DNA of 64,000 nucleotides from Trematomus loennbergii (GCA_012861695.1 JAAOOA010000483.1:62001-126000); one strand, 5' to 3'; counted from the stretch's first letter, positions 27,928 through 39,730 are shown. The notes: generated by a model not told the origin, from the letters alone. Made by a program: numbers and translations.

Positions 27928-28010
27928 TTGTGTGTGTGTGTTGTGTGTGTTTGAGTGTGTGTGTGCGTGTGTGTGCGTGTGAGTGAGTGTGTGGTGTGTG
28001 TGTGTGTGTT
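27928..28010 (+). repeat. Imperfect (GT)n tract upstream of TIKI exon 1
   Basis: Interrupted GT/GTGA repeats lie about 350 bases before the start codon. Confidence 0.9.
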
Positions 28011-28358
28011 GGGGTGGGTTAGGGGGGTTCTCAAGTCGTCCCACCTCCCTCTCTCACAGTCAAGACGCTCCAAAGTTGCGGAGCGCTCCGCGGAAACTCT
28101 CCAAAGAGTTTTCAGCTTCAGAACTGCACCGAGTTTACGGAGACAGAAAAAAAGTTTCAGGAAAAACTTAACTCAGCCTCGGGGAGCGTCGGGAGTATCG
28201 AAGGGGCGGAATGGTCCTCCAGCCGCGCGGCACATGTGAGCCAAGAGGCCACCGGTAAAGTGTTTTTATTTCAAAGGAGTCGGGGAAAGTATAAGAAACG
28301 AGCCGGTAGGAGAGACCTCTGAGAGCCGCCTGTCAGGAGCGTCCTGTCACCTCACACC
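28011..28358 (+). promoter_or_regulatory. TIKI 5' flank / 5' UTR, CpG-rich, with upstream ORFs
   Basis: CpG density rises here against an AT-rich surround, as expected for a promoter-proximal segment; it includes the palindrome GGAGCGCTCC. Two short upstream reading frames precede the start: a 15-codon one at 28211-28258 and an immediate ATG-TGA at 28234-28239, nested in another frame. The transcription start is not determined, so these matter only if transcribed. Confidence 0.5.
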
Positions 28359-28472
28359 ATGGCCTGTCTGCCGGGATTCAGCTGGGTCTTCCTGAGCGCG
28401 CTCCTGCACGCTGTGGCACCCTGGGGCGCGCACCGACCGGACAGACCGAGGCAGTGCGACGCACCGAAGTCG
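28359..28472 (+). CDS. TIKI-family Wnt metalloprotease, exon 1 (signal peptide)
   Basis: TIKI proteins (TRABD2A/TRABD2B) are membrane-tethered metalloproteases of the secretory pathway and cell surface. They trim the N-terminus of Wnt proteins and so inhibit Wnt signalling. This exon has 38 codons, from ATG in a strong Kozak context (caccATGG) to the donor AAGTCG/gtgagt. The first 24 residues (MACLPGFSWVFLSALL and following) form a hydrophobic signal peptide, followed by a short basic linker with one Cys. It joins in phase 0 to exon 31828-32397, whose TIKI identity is clear; exon 1 is assigned through that partner, the signal peptide and the splice phase. I cannot decide between the A and B paralogues. 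Confidence 0.85.
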
Positions 28473-29702
28473 GTGAGTCGTGTTGGGACACTTTATGAAG
28501 TCACGGATGCCACATTTCTCCCAAAACAGACCCTCATAATACATTATATGTTGTTAACCAGCCTTAACAGCCCTCAAGGGATACTGTTAAGATGGTCACA
28601 CAACTTTATTTTATTGTAGTTTTCTTTCCTAAAGACATAAAGTTGGAAATATTTGTGAGACATTTTTACGTCTTGGAGGGAACAATCCCACCATATATCG
28701 TTTATTATTAATCATAATTGTGCTTTTAATGAGGCCAAAGTTGTTTCATTCTTCTTCTTATTATTAACTGATAAAGAGATTAAATAAAATAAATTATAAA
28801 ATATAAGATTATTAAAAGATGGGATGACATTTTGAGTTATTGATTGCTTGATTAATAAGAATTGCCTGATAATTAGTCTGTCAAATTGTAGGCCTTTAAT
28901 CATAATAAAAATACAAATGATAACGACTAATACTATTTCATGTATTTAAATTAATATCAGAAATTAAACACTGTGCATTATCTTGATATGACATATGAAG
29001 TGCAGGTATTTCTGAACTTGCTCATAAAATAACTCAAAAGGAGAGAAATGAATGCACTTTGCCAAGAGAAATCATTAAAGCAGGCCAACTTCATGACTGT
29101 GTATGTGAGATAACGCAAAGTGGGGAACACACGCGGGTGACTTGACTTCATTTGGGGAAGTTTCACTGACCTTTCAGGCGTGATTCTGTTTCAGCGCGAC
29201 ACACGGCCTACAAAAACACTTATCAGGGAATATTGGTGAATGATGACTGTGGCTTGAACTTACTGTGAAGAAGTGCAGCAGAGCAGAGACATGAAGGAGG
29301 GAAAAGTGAGGATTAAGATAATAACTGTAGAAAAAGCATGACCTCAGCATTAGGCAAATGTTCAAATATGACACACTCTGATATCATAAGGGAGTCATTT
29401 GGGTATCACGCTTTACTTTAATTAGCGCATCACATCCAACTTGGAAAACGGATTTGTTGTCAGAGATCACTGAAGACTTCGTGCTCTTTAGCCTCATGTG
29501 ATTTCTAATGCGTCAGTACAGTGGTCTCTGTTTTCTGTTAGGAGTAATTACCCCCATAAAAAAAGGAGCCCAGGCTCTCCAGAAAAGTCCACGCAGCTTT
29601 AGCAGAGGGGATCTCGCCTCTCTGCAGGACACCACCACACTTTCCATGTCAGAAAAGTCTTCATTTATGGGGAAGGCTTTAAGTGCACACTTGCAAGTTA
29701 AC

Positions 29703-29779
29703 GAATGAGCATGCACACACGAGGAAAAAAAGCTCTGCTCTCTTAGTTTCCAAAAATATGACAGATAATGCACTAATGC
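29703..29779 (+). repeat. Direct repeat flanking hAT element, left copy
   Basis: It shares gaatgagc, cacacac, gctctgctct, ttagtttcc and aatatgacagat in the same order with 30667-30743, with small indels. Confidence 0.8.
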
Positions 29780-30665
29780 CAGAGGTGGGGGAGAAGTACT
29801 CAGATCTTGTACTTCATTAAGGTTTTAGTACCAGAGGAATACTCTGCCATAGGTAAAAGTCCTTCATTCATCATGTTACTTAAAGGTGGGGTAGGTAATT
29901 TAGGAGAAACCAGCTCGAGTGCGCTAGAATTTGAAAATACACAACCGGAAATCTGCCACTTCCTTACAGAGCCCCTCCTCCAACACACACGGACGCGCAC
30001 ATGACCAATGAGGGCACGTTTATAAGTTTGTGCACAAGATGGAAGGCTGACAGGCAGGTAGGCCATCCAGTTATTTTAGCTGGGCCGGCTAAAATGATTG
30101 GTCGTGCTTTTTACAGTACTACGGCTTCCACAGATGACATTTTTTTATGTATTTATTGTCAAAGCATTTAATATATTCATTGCTATCGGGATGTTAAGAG
30201 CATTCCATGGAATATAACAAAAAGTGTTTCTGAAATAAATTACACACCCCACCTTAAAGTAAAAGTATTAGCATCAGAAAATAGTAAAAGTACCAAAAGT
30301 AAAAGTAATATTTATTATATGTTTTATAATTATTGATGCATTAAAGTGTTATCAAAGCTGGTAAAGGTGCAGCTAGTTTGAATGACTTTGTATACTGCAG
30401 GGTAGCTTGTGAATGTTACTCCAGGTGGAACTAAAGTCTGATTTAACACTTGATTATATTTCACATCATTATTCCAAATCTGAAAAGCAACTAAAGGATC
30501 AAAATAAATGTAGTGGAGTAGAAGTACACCATTTGCCTCTGAGTTGTAATGGAGTAGAAGAACAAAGTAGCAGGAAATTGAAATACTCAAGTAAAGTACA
30601 AGTCCATCGAAAGTGTACTTAAGTTCAGTACTTGAGTAAATGTACATAGTTACTTTACAACACTG
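29780..30665. mobile_element. hAT-type repeat element, family E, with nested MITE
   Basis: It starts cagaggtgggggagaagtac and ends gtacatagttactttacaacactg-type sequence. Related copies lie at 33500-34545 and 43310-43924. The family assignment rests on the CAG...CTG ends and on the 33500 copy's 8-bp flanks. A family D MITE fills 29880-30257. Confidence 0.75.
29880..30257 (+). mobile_element. TTAA MITE, family D, nested in family E
   Basis: TTAA at 29880-29883 and 30254-30257 bounds ends aggtggggtaggtaa and ccccacct. The body matches 44752-45138 and the inverted copy 60485-60870, for example gaaggctgacaggcaggtag and gctatcgggatgttaagagc. Confidence 0.88.
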
Positions 30666-30666
30666 T

Positions 30667-30743
30667 GAATGAGCACACACAAAAAAAAGCTCTGCTCTTT
30701 TAGTTTCCCTCCCTCAAAATATGACAGATCGTGTCTCCGATGC
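30667..30743 (+). repeat. Direct repeat flanking hAT element, right copy
   Basis: It begins one base after the element end and is the counterpart of 29703-29779. Confidence 0.8.
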
Positions 30744-31827
30744 TGTCCAAAGCTTTCCCGTCAGCCTCGTGTCGCCTGCACCCTGCCAATGTGGAAATTA
30801 CAGTTAAAACATCTCGCTGTGTTTGCAAAGAAGAAACGCTGCTGTGAACTAAAATGTAGCACTTTCAATTTATTTTGTAGAGAGAGTTTGTGCCAGGAAT
30901 GACTTGTATGTTCATTGTAGTTAATTATGATGATAACAAAACATCCCACAAGAAGACCTCACTTGCTCTTGGCAGCGTTTGGAAACGTTTTATTTGACAA
31001 AGGCAGGGTTGGCAGTGCGCAGTATAATTGGAACACAGCTGAAGGAAATCTTGATTACATTTAAGAAGTACACATTGTCTAAGAATAACTTTATTTTACA
31101 GTAATGGGTTTCATGCCTCAAATGCCTGATTACACTGTGTCTCAGAAGCCAGAATGTTGATATTGTTTATATAAGTTAATTCTTTTTCTCATATTAAAAT
31201 AATGCCAGCATCACAGTCATAACACATGCACAGCACATTTGCACAGCACTTAACAAGAAACATATTGGAAACGCAATATCGAATGTCTGATTATTTCATT
31301 TCCATCGTGAAGTTGTTTTGTATAAAGATAACCGCACTAGACAAACACTTCCTGTAATGTTAACCTCAGAGCAGTGCTGTTCTTACGGCTGTCAGCTGCA
31401 CATTTCCCCGCCTGGTGTTAAAAAAAAAATCACAAACAAAAGTATCACAGAAGGGTCAGAGAGCGGAGAGCAGGTTTCTTTCAGCTTTTGGCTTTTATGA
31501 GCTCCAGTGCAGTATATTTGCACTGCAGCTTTCAAAATGCTTCCCAGGCCGAAAGAGGCTTTGGCAACGGAGGTATGCACCTCAACAATACACGGGGGTC
31601 TGTTTACAGCCCAGAAGGCCCCTCTATAAACCTCTGCCCGCTCCATCGCAGCAAGCCAGAGCTGACTAGACTTCCCCTGCCGTCATCTCAGAATTTAAAT
31701 CTTTAACTTGTTGACCCGGGCCTATTAGCCAGTAAACCACAAAAAGGGAAAAATGTGTCAGCTTTAGTTTGCTTTAAATGGTGGTTCTCTCCATATATAA
31801 ACATTCATCTCTTACTTTCTTCCACAG

Positions 31828-32397
31828 CAAAGTGACATGAACTCTTTCCTGTGGCGGGTAAAGCGTGCGCCTCCACACCCACCCTCTTACTTATTTGGTA
31901 CCATCCACGTGCCCTACACTCGGGTCTGGGACTTTATACCTGACAGATCCAAGCAGGCTTTCCACAGCAGCCGCAACGTGTTCTTCGAGCTGGACCTGAC
32001 GGACCCTCTGACCATCTCCAAGCTGACCAACTGCCAGCTGCTGCCCCACGGGGAGAGCCTGCAGACGCTGCTACCTCGAGATCTGTACCGCCGCCTCAAG
32101 CGCCACCTGGACTACGTCAAACACATGATGCCTTACTGGATGACCTCAGATCAGCGGGGTCGTGGACTGTACGCCGACTACCTGTTCAACGCCATCGCAG
32201 GGAACTGGGAGAGGAAGAGGCCGGTGTGGGTGATGCTGATGATCAACTCGCTGACGGAGTGGGACGTCCGGTCCAGAGGGACGCCTGTGCTGGACCTGTA
32301 CCTGGCCCAAGAGGCTGAGAGGATGGGGAAGACGACAGGGGCGGTGGAGCGGGTGGAGGAGCAGTGTCACCCCCTCAACGGGCTCAACTTCTCTCAG
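31828..32397 (+). CDS. TIKI-family Wnt metalloprotease, exon 2 (first half of catalytic domain)
   Basis: The exon is 190 codons, phase 0, between acceptor tcttccacag and donor CAG/gtaaga. It encodes residues 39-228: [10 protein letters not shown], then [18 protein letters not shown] with the GTIH metal-site motif (His65), FFELDLTDP (Glu92), [29 protein letters not shown] and [14 protein letters not shown] with an N-linked glycosylation sequon at Asn225. These blocks match vertebrate TIKI proteins almost word for word, as I remember them. Known TIKIs are about 500 residues; the later half (second His motif, C-terminal membrane anchor) is not in the window. Before the GTIH block the linker RAPPHPPSY seems about three residues longer than in mammals. 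Confidence 0.95.
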
Positions 32398-33499
32398 GTA
32401 AGAGGCAGAATGAATATATTTTGTTTATTTTATGCATTTGATTCCCTGTGTGTTTAAAGCTGAAGTTGAAATTGCAAGAACATATCAGACCTAGAGGGGG
32501 CCGGGGTAGATCATATAATCTGTGTCATTTTCCTGTCGTAAAGCAGCCCTGAAGAGAAGCAGGTTGAGTAATTTAAGCGCAGTGGAAGTTACAGATTTTG
32601 GGTATTTCACAATCTCTGAGCTAAAGAGTAAGAGAATGTGAAAGAAGACAATACAGAAGAAAAAAAACCTGATTAAAAGCCGTCTTGAGACAGGTTTAGG
32701 GTTATGGATGTGCATCCACCTCACTGAACAAACACTCAACAGCTGAATGTTCAGAGAGGGCGTCAGGCTGAGCAATGCACATGCAGAACAGCTTAGAGAA
32801 GGTGAGAGGAGCGGGGGGATCTCTGGTTCATTAACAGACTGTCCGGCTGCCTCTCTGAGGTATTGTTGGACGCTAGCACTGTAATCGGAGACTGGAAGAG
32901 GAACAAAATAAACATATTTCTTGATGAGTGTTACATCTTTTTGATCTTGTCTGATTATAAATAATTGAATGCATCTTTCTAATCATCCGTCTTTTTGAGG
33001 TCATTTTAGCTCGAGTCTGCTTTTTCAAACTGTGTGAGGTCCGCAAAAATCTGTAAAATCTGCGATGAGCCACGCAGAGGATGCTCCGTTCAAATTTATG
33101 ATCTAATGCGACCTTTGATCTACACACTAAGGAGAAAAACATCTCAGTGTGTGTATTCATGCAGCACTCACATCCTCACACATGTGCTCTGCACGCACGG
33201 CACCCCACACACGAAGACACACTGTACACACGCAGAGCTCCATACATGCACATCGGCCGTGCCTAAGCCTCCATGTGACAGGTCCGAGGGCTCCGGGGCT
33301 AATTTGAGAGGCCGTGGGCTCCCAGCCTCTCCTCTTTCATCAGCACATCCTAACTACGCTGTCAAAGCCACGCTGCATACCCTTTGCACATGCCTGGGAG
33401 CTTTACTGCCCCTCGAAATAAGCTCAGCAAGAAACACAGTTATGAAGAGGAGACGTGCTAATGCCTTTCTGTAATCTGTACCCAGGTATGTCCTGCAAA
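32398..33499 (+). other. TIKI intron 2, first part
   Basis: Intron 2 starts at gtaaga. I found no following TIKI exon anywhere to 64000, so the intron is longer than 31.6 kb here. This part holds no recognised feature. Confidence 0.7.
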
Positions 33500-33572
33500 C
33501 AGAGGTGGGAGAAGTACTCAGATCTTATATTTCAGAATAATATATCTTATATATATCATTGATGCATCAGTG

Positions 33573-34244
33573 AGCGCGTTCAAACCAAGTACTTTGCCGT
33601 ATTTAGTGCCGGCACTCAGAGCCCCGGCGCTTATTACCCCAGGGCACTTAGTACAGATCGCATTCACACCGGAGTACTTTTCCCTGAGGGAAGATTACGC
33701 AAATGAGCCGCTGACGTCACTTCGTCTTCTTCTGCTTTGGGTTTACTGGCAGGCCGCAAACAACTTCACGGCGTATACTGCCACCCGGAGTCCCCGGCGG
33801 AAGTCCCCGAGTTGGGGACTGGCTCCAGTAGAAGCTGCTGGGACTCCCAGCAGCTTCTACTGGAGCCTTCAGAGTAAATCGCCAGAACGCCGACACCTCC
33901 TCATCTCCACCGCTCCCATGTTTTATTTTGTGTTGCCATAAGTTAGTCTCTCTGCGTTTGTGCACTGGGCGAATGCTAATGCTAATAATGCTAATGCAGG
34001 ATAATAAAATGGCGGCTCTACAAAACATTTCAGAGTTGTATGGGGCGTGGTTTGCAATTCGCCCAGCCAATCAGAACTGGGGCACTTTTTTCCCCCAGGA
34101 AAGTACCATCTCTCAGCAGGCACTAAAAATGGGGGTAAAAGTTCCGAGATTAAGTGCTCTTTTTGGTGTGAACGCGACATAAGGGGTACTAACGGAACTA
34201 AACGCGAAAAGTACGGTGAAAAGTACTCCGGTGTGAACGCGGCT
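33573..34244. mobile_element. Nested MITE with agcgcgttc ends and a perfect palindrome
   Basis: Inverted ends (agcgcgttcaaacc-agtact and, inverted, agccgcgttcacaccggagt) bound about 670 bp. They lie inside the family E element, which continues on both sides. The class is not determined. It contains the 23-bp palindrome listed next. Confidence 0.8.
33821..33867. repeat. Perfect 23-bp inverted repeat with 1-nt spacer
   Basis: The left arm 33821-33843 starts ggctccagtagaagctgc. The right arm 33845-33867 is its exact reverse complement. Only one base (33844) separates them, giving a near-perfect cruciform/hairpin. Confidence 0.98.
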
Positions 34245-34545
34245 ATTGTTCTCAAAGCTGGTAAAGGAGCAGCTAGTTGTAATGATTGTATTCACTGCAG
34301 GGTAGCTTGTGAATTTACTCCAGATGTAACTAAAGTCTTATTAAAGTGTTTATATTTCACATTATTAATCCATATCTGCAAAGTAAATGAAGGTATTTAA
34401 TAAATGTAATGGAGTAAAAGTTCACTATTATCCTCTGAATTGTAGTGGAGTAGACGTACAGCTAGCAACATTTTAAAAACTAATGTAAAGTACAAGTATC
34501 TCAAAATTGCACTTCAGTACAGTACTTAGTGACTCGATACCACTG

Positions 34546-36182
34546 CCTGCAGAGGTGTTGTTTTCATGAGATGTATGCTTCTTTGTCTATATAAAGTAGT
34601 CCCAGTCTAACTGTCTCTAATGCTGATCTGTATTTAGTGTGGCTCCGTACGGCAGTTGCCCCTAAAAACAACACTGTTTTGAGTTACATCGTAACAGGGT
34701 TGAGTTGCAGTACAGCGTCCAACTTTAGAGAGCCGTGTTTATGTTTCCCGAGCACGTCTTTTTGACTATATTAAGCATAATCTATTGATCTACAGGGGAA
34801 AGAACAAGCCCTGAATTTACAAGAGATGGTCACATTTTTACAAGACAGATGTCCAAATTCAGATAAGAATTTTATTGCCATGAAAATCCAGTCAAAATCG
34901 GATCAAGGATAACTTAAATGCACCCCACCTTCTGAGCTTCCAACCCCTCCTTTACCAAATCTGTATGAGAGCTGAACTGAAGCTGACATGGAAACCATTA
35001 TTCTCAATTATAATAATTTGTGATTTAATCTGAACAATATGGCTGATAGAGTCCCACTACGCTTGACTGTAACACGGATGGGGTCAGGAGGAAGAGTCAA
35101 AGACAAAAAATCCTGGTTGGGAATCAGAACAAAGAGAAATGAGACACACAGTGAGAGAAGTCAGAGATTGACTGGGGAGTAAGTGAAAGTGTAGAGGCGG
35201 GCTTGAAAAAGCAGGAAGACTGATGTGCATCGTCCCACCGCTAACGCTAATCTGAAACATGAGCGACTTTAAAGGCAGATCTGAGTTGGGAAAGGTTCCA
35301 AACCCTGACGGCCCACATATTATTTGTTCCCAATAAAAGTAGTTGCTTACAATATCCTGTAACTCCGACTTCAATGAGAGGCTCTTAGAAACGTGAACGC
35401 CGGTGATTCATCATCCGTCACACTGTCGGGTTTCTCAAAGGCACCTGGACCTGGTGGTGCCAGCGCAGTGAGGCGAGAACCTCTGCTAGACCTGAGGTAA
35501 TGGGTCCAGGTCTGCAGGTTAGCTGTGACCTCATCTCTCTGGGATATGAGGAGGTGGAGCGGATGTTTTATTGCGGCGACCTTCAGCTTGTAGGTCTGAT
35601 GTCGGCGGCAGCAGCGTAGGAGGGACGTTTAGAGTTCCCGAGTCCTCCTTAGAGCGTCGAGGTCGAGCTGAGTCTGTCTGAGATCCCTCTGTGCGCTGCT
35701 CAGATCTCAGCGAGGTGTGGATGTCTCTGTGAGAGGCAGTTTAGAGCTCGTGAAAACAAAGGCATCTCGCGGTGCATGGTTCTTCTCCAGCTCTTTGGAG
35801 GCCGATGCAGGTTGACAGCGGGGCGGGACGACCAGCACCAAATGTCTTCAAGTAGCGAGTGAGAACAGCTGGAGAAAGCTTTATCTCTTCGGAGGCTGCA
35901 CAGCTACAGGAGGGGAATCATATGCAGGTTCCTTACTGAGAGGTGGATCAATTAACCCTCCTGTTGTGTTCTGGTCAATTCTGACTGATTTACTTATTTC
36001 ATCAACCATATATTGTGTTTGACATTTGACTGCTTCAAGGCCTTATGAGTATGACATCCTCCACAGCAGGCATTTGAAAATATACAATTGCTGCTCACCA
36101 CTTTTATTCAATCTGAATGGTGAACTTCGTACATCGATGGTCTTCCAGGTCAAAAATGGCCTCCAAAGGAAATTAAGGGTTA
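34546..36182 (+). other. TIKI intron 2, no feature recognised
   Basis: Mixed sequence; 34860-34910 resembles a dispersed retroelement tail (attttattgccatgaaaatc). No exon was seen. Confidence 0.5.
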
Positions 36183-36421
36183 CTTTAGATTAGGGGTGCA
36201 TACCGGTTCCCGGTATTACCGAAATACCGGTTACTGGTGGCTACGGTATACCGTACCGAAATCAGATCCGGTTTTCGATACTTTTTTTAATTTTTTTTTT
36301 TATAAAAGTGAGGCATAATATCCTTAAACTTGTGCCCAAACCGTCGGAATTACGATGTCAATTTCGCAGTGAAACTCCGCAACCAAGTCACTTTTGAAAA
36401 TCTAAAGTGTGGCTGCATATG

Positions 36422-36483
36422 ACTGCCAGTCTGAATGGTGGGGTCTGTAACCACTGCCAGTCTGAATGGTGGGGTCTGTAACC
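36422..36483 (+). repeat. 31-bp tandem duplication
   Basis: Two identical adjacent copies start actgccagtctgaatggtgg, inside the hAT element just before the BED-finger remnant. Confidence 0.97.
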
Positions 36484-36698
36484 ACTGCAAGAAGTTTATT
36501 TCTGGGAAAGGTGGCAACACATCCAATCTCCAACCAATGCTGTCTCGTATGGCAACCAAGTACCTTTGTGTTCAGGAAGCAGCGTGCCAAGCGAGAGAGT
36601 GTTCAGTTTAGCAGGTGATATCCTACGCTGTGAAAGGGCCCGTTTGGATCCAGAGAGCAGATATGCTCATCTTCTTGAAGATGAATGCACAAAACTGA
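36477..36698 (+). pseudogene. hAT transposase remnant (BED finger piece and C-terminal dimerisation motif)
   Basis: One frame reads CNHCKKFISGKGGNTSNL, a BED-type zinc finger piece lacking its His end. A shifted frame from 36575 reads GSSVPSERVFSLAGDILR, typical of the hAT C-terminal dimerisation region. A further frame change of one base leads to a stop at 36696-36698. The middle of the transposase is absent, so this is a broken relic. Confidence 0.85.
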
Positions 36699-37904
36699 AC
36701 TGTGATGGGATTTGTTTTCTTTCATCAGGCAAATGTTGATTTTAAGGATGCTATTTGTTTTATGTGCAATGCCGAGATCTCATGATCCTTTATGTGTTCT
36801 CTGGTCAGTCGAATATCAGGTTGAATATTGATTATACTGGTGCTATTTTATTTTTCCATTGACAAGATGTGCTATTCCCGCCTGATGGTTGATATAAATG
36901 ATATTGCAGAATCAGTTTTCTTCATAGATAACGTGTTTTTCATTGTTTGTTCAGTACTAAAAGGTCCAAGTCCCACAATTGAATTTAATATTCATTTGAC
37001 ATGTTAACTATATAATAAAGCGCTTCATGGGAGTAATTGCGGGATGATAAAATGTTTCCCTTATGCAACATGAAAGTATCACGATATGTATCGGTTGAGT
37101 ATCGGTATCGTTCAGTGGTATCGGTATCGTAAAAAAGTCAACGATATGCATCCCTACTTTAGATTATGTTCATCCATCATATAGTACATATACCCACACA
37201 TTGACAACATTTTATAATTTTGGAATATATTTTCAGTGTCTATTCTTTGTATATTCACTGCAGTTATCCATGTGAACCAGAAGTCTGATACATTGTTTAC
37301 AGCTTAAAAGGGTGTTAAATAAAATGTGTTGATGATTAATGTTTTTTTATTGTTTATTTTAAGAGCTGTTAAAACAGACCGGTCAAATTTGACCTGGAAC
37401 ACCAAAGTAAGGGGGGAGAAACAAACACGACAGGAGGGTTAATTAAATCATGACTTCAGGTATCTAAAATAATAAATCAGAAGATGCAAGGTGATGAAAT
37501 TGAGTGGTCTCAGCATCACAGAGGTACAGTGTAATAACCAAACCACCGTGGTTTATTTGTCTGTTTGTGGAGTAAAGATGTGGTACAAAAACGTCTGTAG
37601 TGCAAAGCTGCGTTTAGGAAAGTCCAGGGCGGCTCCGACCTGTGGGCCTCCCTCACTCCCACCAAATAAACACCCATATTTATTTTGCCTGGGTCGCATT
37701 GCAGCCGAGGCCACTGGCCCATGTCGGAGAGAAATTACATCATATCGGTGGCGCCTGTCTCCTGGACAGGGGTCGGAGGTCGCGGCTGGAGGAGGTGGTG
37801 GAGCCGTGGAGCAGCAGAGCAGAGAGGAGAGTCTGGAGGGTCAGACTGATACCTGCACAATCTCCGACCAGTGTACAGCAGCACAAGCTATTCTGTGTTT
37901 AGAC

Positions 37905-37963
<59 letters not shown>

Positions 37964-38035
37964 GTGTGGTGTGTGTGTGTGTGGTGTGTGTGTGTGTGTG
38001 GGTGTGTGTGTGTGTGTGGGAGAGAGAGAGAGAGA
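37905..38035 (+). repeat. (GT)n then (GA)n microsatellite
   Basis: A GT run with several GGTG interruptions is followed by a short GA run. Confidence 0.96.
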
Positions 38036-39696
38036 AGGAAATAGAGTTTTGTTTATTATTATCTACATGATATAATTATCATCCGAAGTTTACTTTCATT
38101 ATTATTACCAACTTTGTTTATTATTTCTTATTAGTTTCTTCGTTCGTTTTTTTGCTATTCTTTGGCAAAAATATTTGATTGAAGCTTTTATACATTTACC
38201 AATAAATCAGACTACGAATCAGGATTTATCAGTAGATTTATGCATACAAGTAATTTGCTTTGGAGTATAATGCTGCATACATAAACACAGATAGTATATT
38301 ATGAAACTATTGAAATTACCAATAAATTATGACTTTGAAAAAATAAATAAATATGTGCAGTATGTCAGAGTTTAAAAGTGGAAGAGTTGTGCAGTTTTAA
38401 AGAAGTAGCACTGTGCAAATATGTGTACAAATTCACAAGATGTGCAATAATGTAAGGCATAATGGAGGGGTTAAAGGGTCTGTGTCAGTGAGGGTCCCGG
38501 GCCTTGTTGTTGAGGCCAGTAGCTAACGGGAAGAAACTGTTTAAGTGGCGTAAGGTTTTTGGTCCTGATGGACTGGAGCCTCCTGCCAAGCATACAGAAC
38601 AAAATATGAAATTGACTCTCTGTACATCCCAGTGTTGTCCCCTGAGGGGCTGCAGAGGGGAGGGGGTACATAGGTGGCAGAATCCGGTCTGATACGGTAC
38701 ATCAAGAGGTAATCTTCCTCTGTTCACAGCTTCAGTGACAACCTGACATGTTATTTTCAATGAGTTAATCATCTCTTCTCCAGGGAAGGCGTCGGGCTGA
38801 GGCGCTGGTTTGTGCTGACACTGCCGTTTCACACATGCTGTGGTCGCAGTAGGACCCTCTCAGGCCCGGAGATGTCTTTTTTTAATAGGATAATAATATG
38901 AAATGTGATTACTTCTCACTTTTCCAGTATATGTATGAAAATATAAAATGAAAAGTGCATGGCGCTAGGGTAGCAACCACTGAATGTACACACAGCGGTC
39001 GTAAAGTGAATCAATTGTCTGTTTTGGCCATGCTGTTCCCTGTAATCATGTTTAAACCCTGCATTTCCCATAAGTCGCTATTACTTTATATGATATTCAA
39101 TTTGATTTGTGTTTGGTTTTCCAATTCAGTTTGGACCTCACAAGAGATATGAAAATGATTTAAAAACATGAAAAGTGAAACACAGCACACATCCAGGAGG
39201 AATGTCTCACTGCGTACAGATCCAGAGGTTTCTGGCTGTACACGGGATTTATTTGATGAGCGTTTATGGTAAGCAGTGATTATCATTTTGCGAGCCCCGG
39301 GTAGTGAGAGTCTCCTGGCTGGAAAGGGGTTGCTAAGAGTAACAGCAGTATGTGAAATCAAAATAAGATCCTCAGGCGTCGTATCAAATCATGAAGAATA
39401 CTTTGCGTTGTGTTTTTTGGAACATGTTCGCCTAAATAGGACATCTTTTAAAAGGGAGGAATAAAGTAACATCGAACCTTACCCATATCCAAATATTTAC
39501 ATTCCACGTCGGGTTTGCGAGTTTGGGTTTGAAGGGATGTGTTGGCCGCGGAGGGTGACTGATGGAAAAAGTGATTTCTTTGTCTGCTCTTCTTCTCTCC
39601 GACCCTCCCTTTTGGATCTCTGTTCCATCTTTCTCACTCCCTATCTTTCTCACATGTCCCGAGGCTCTGGCTGTCCTGTGCTAACCCATTGCTCAT

Positions 39697-39699
<3 letters not shown>

Positions 39700-39728
<29 letters not shown>
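39700..39728 (+). repeat. (CA)n microsatellite
   Basis: Pure CA run of about 29 bases. Confidence 0.95.

Positions 39729-39730
<2 letters not shown>

Larger units (their letters stand above)
28473..31827 (+). other. TIKI intron 1
   Basis: The intron is 3355 bp, with donor gtgagt and acceptor cttccacag. No other exon is seen. It contains a hAT element with a nested TTAA MITE, flanked by a direct repeat; these are listed separately. Confidence 0.85.
33500..34545. mobile_element. hAT-type element, family E, with nested element
   Basis: It starts cagaggtgggagaagtactc and ends gataccactg. The flanks cctgcaaa (33492-33499) and cctgcaga (34546-34553) are an 8-bp target duplication with one mismatch. 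The internal segment 33573-34244 is a separate insertion; both outer parts align with the copy at 29780. Confidence 0.85.
36191..37156 (+). mobile_element. hAT element with perfect target duplication and decayed transposase
   Basis: The inverted ends TAGGGGTGCATA and TATGCATCCCTA (one mismatch) are flanked by a perfect 8-bp duplication CTTTAGAT (36183-36190 and 37157-37164). Subterminal ggtatacc/ggtatcg repeats are present. The element is 966 bp and keeps remnants of both ends of a BED-finger hAT transposase, so it looks like an internally deleted ZBED-type element. Confidence 0.93.
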
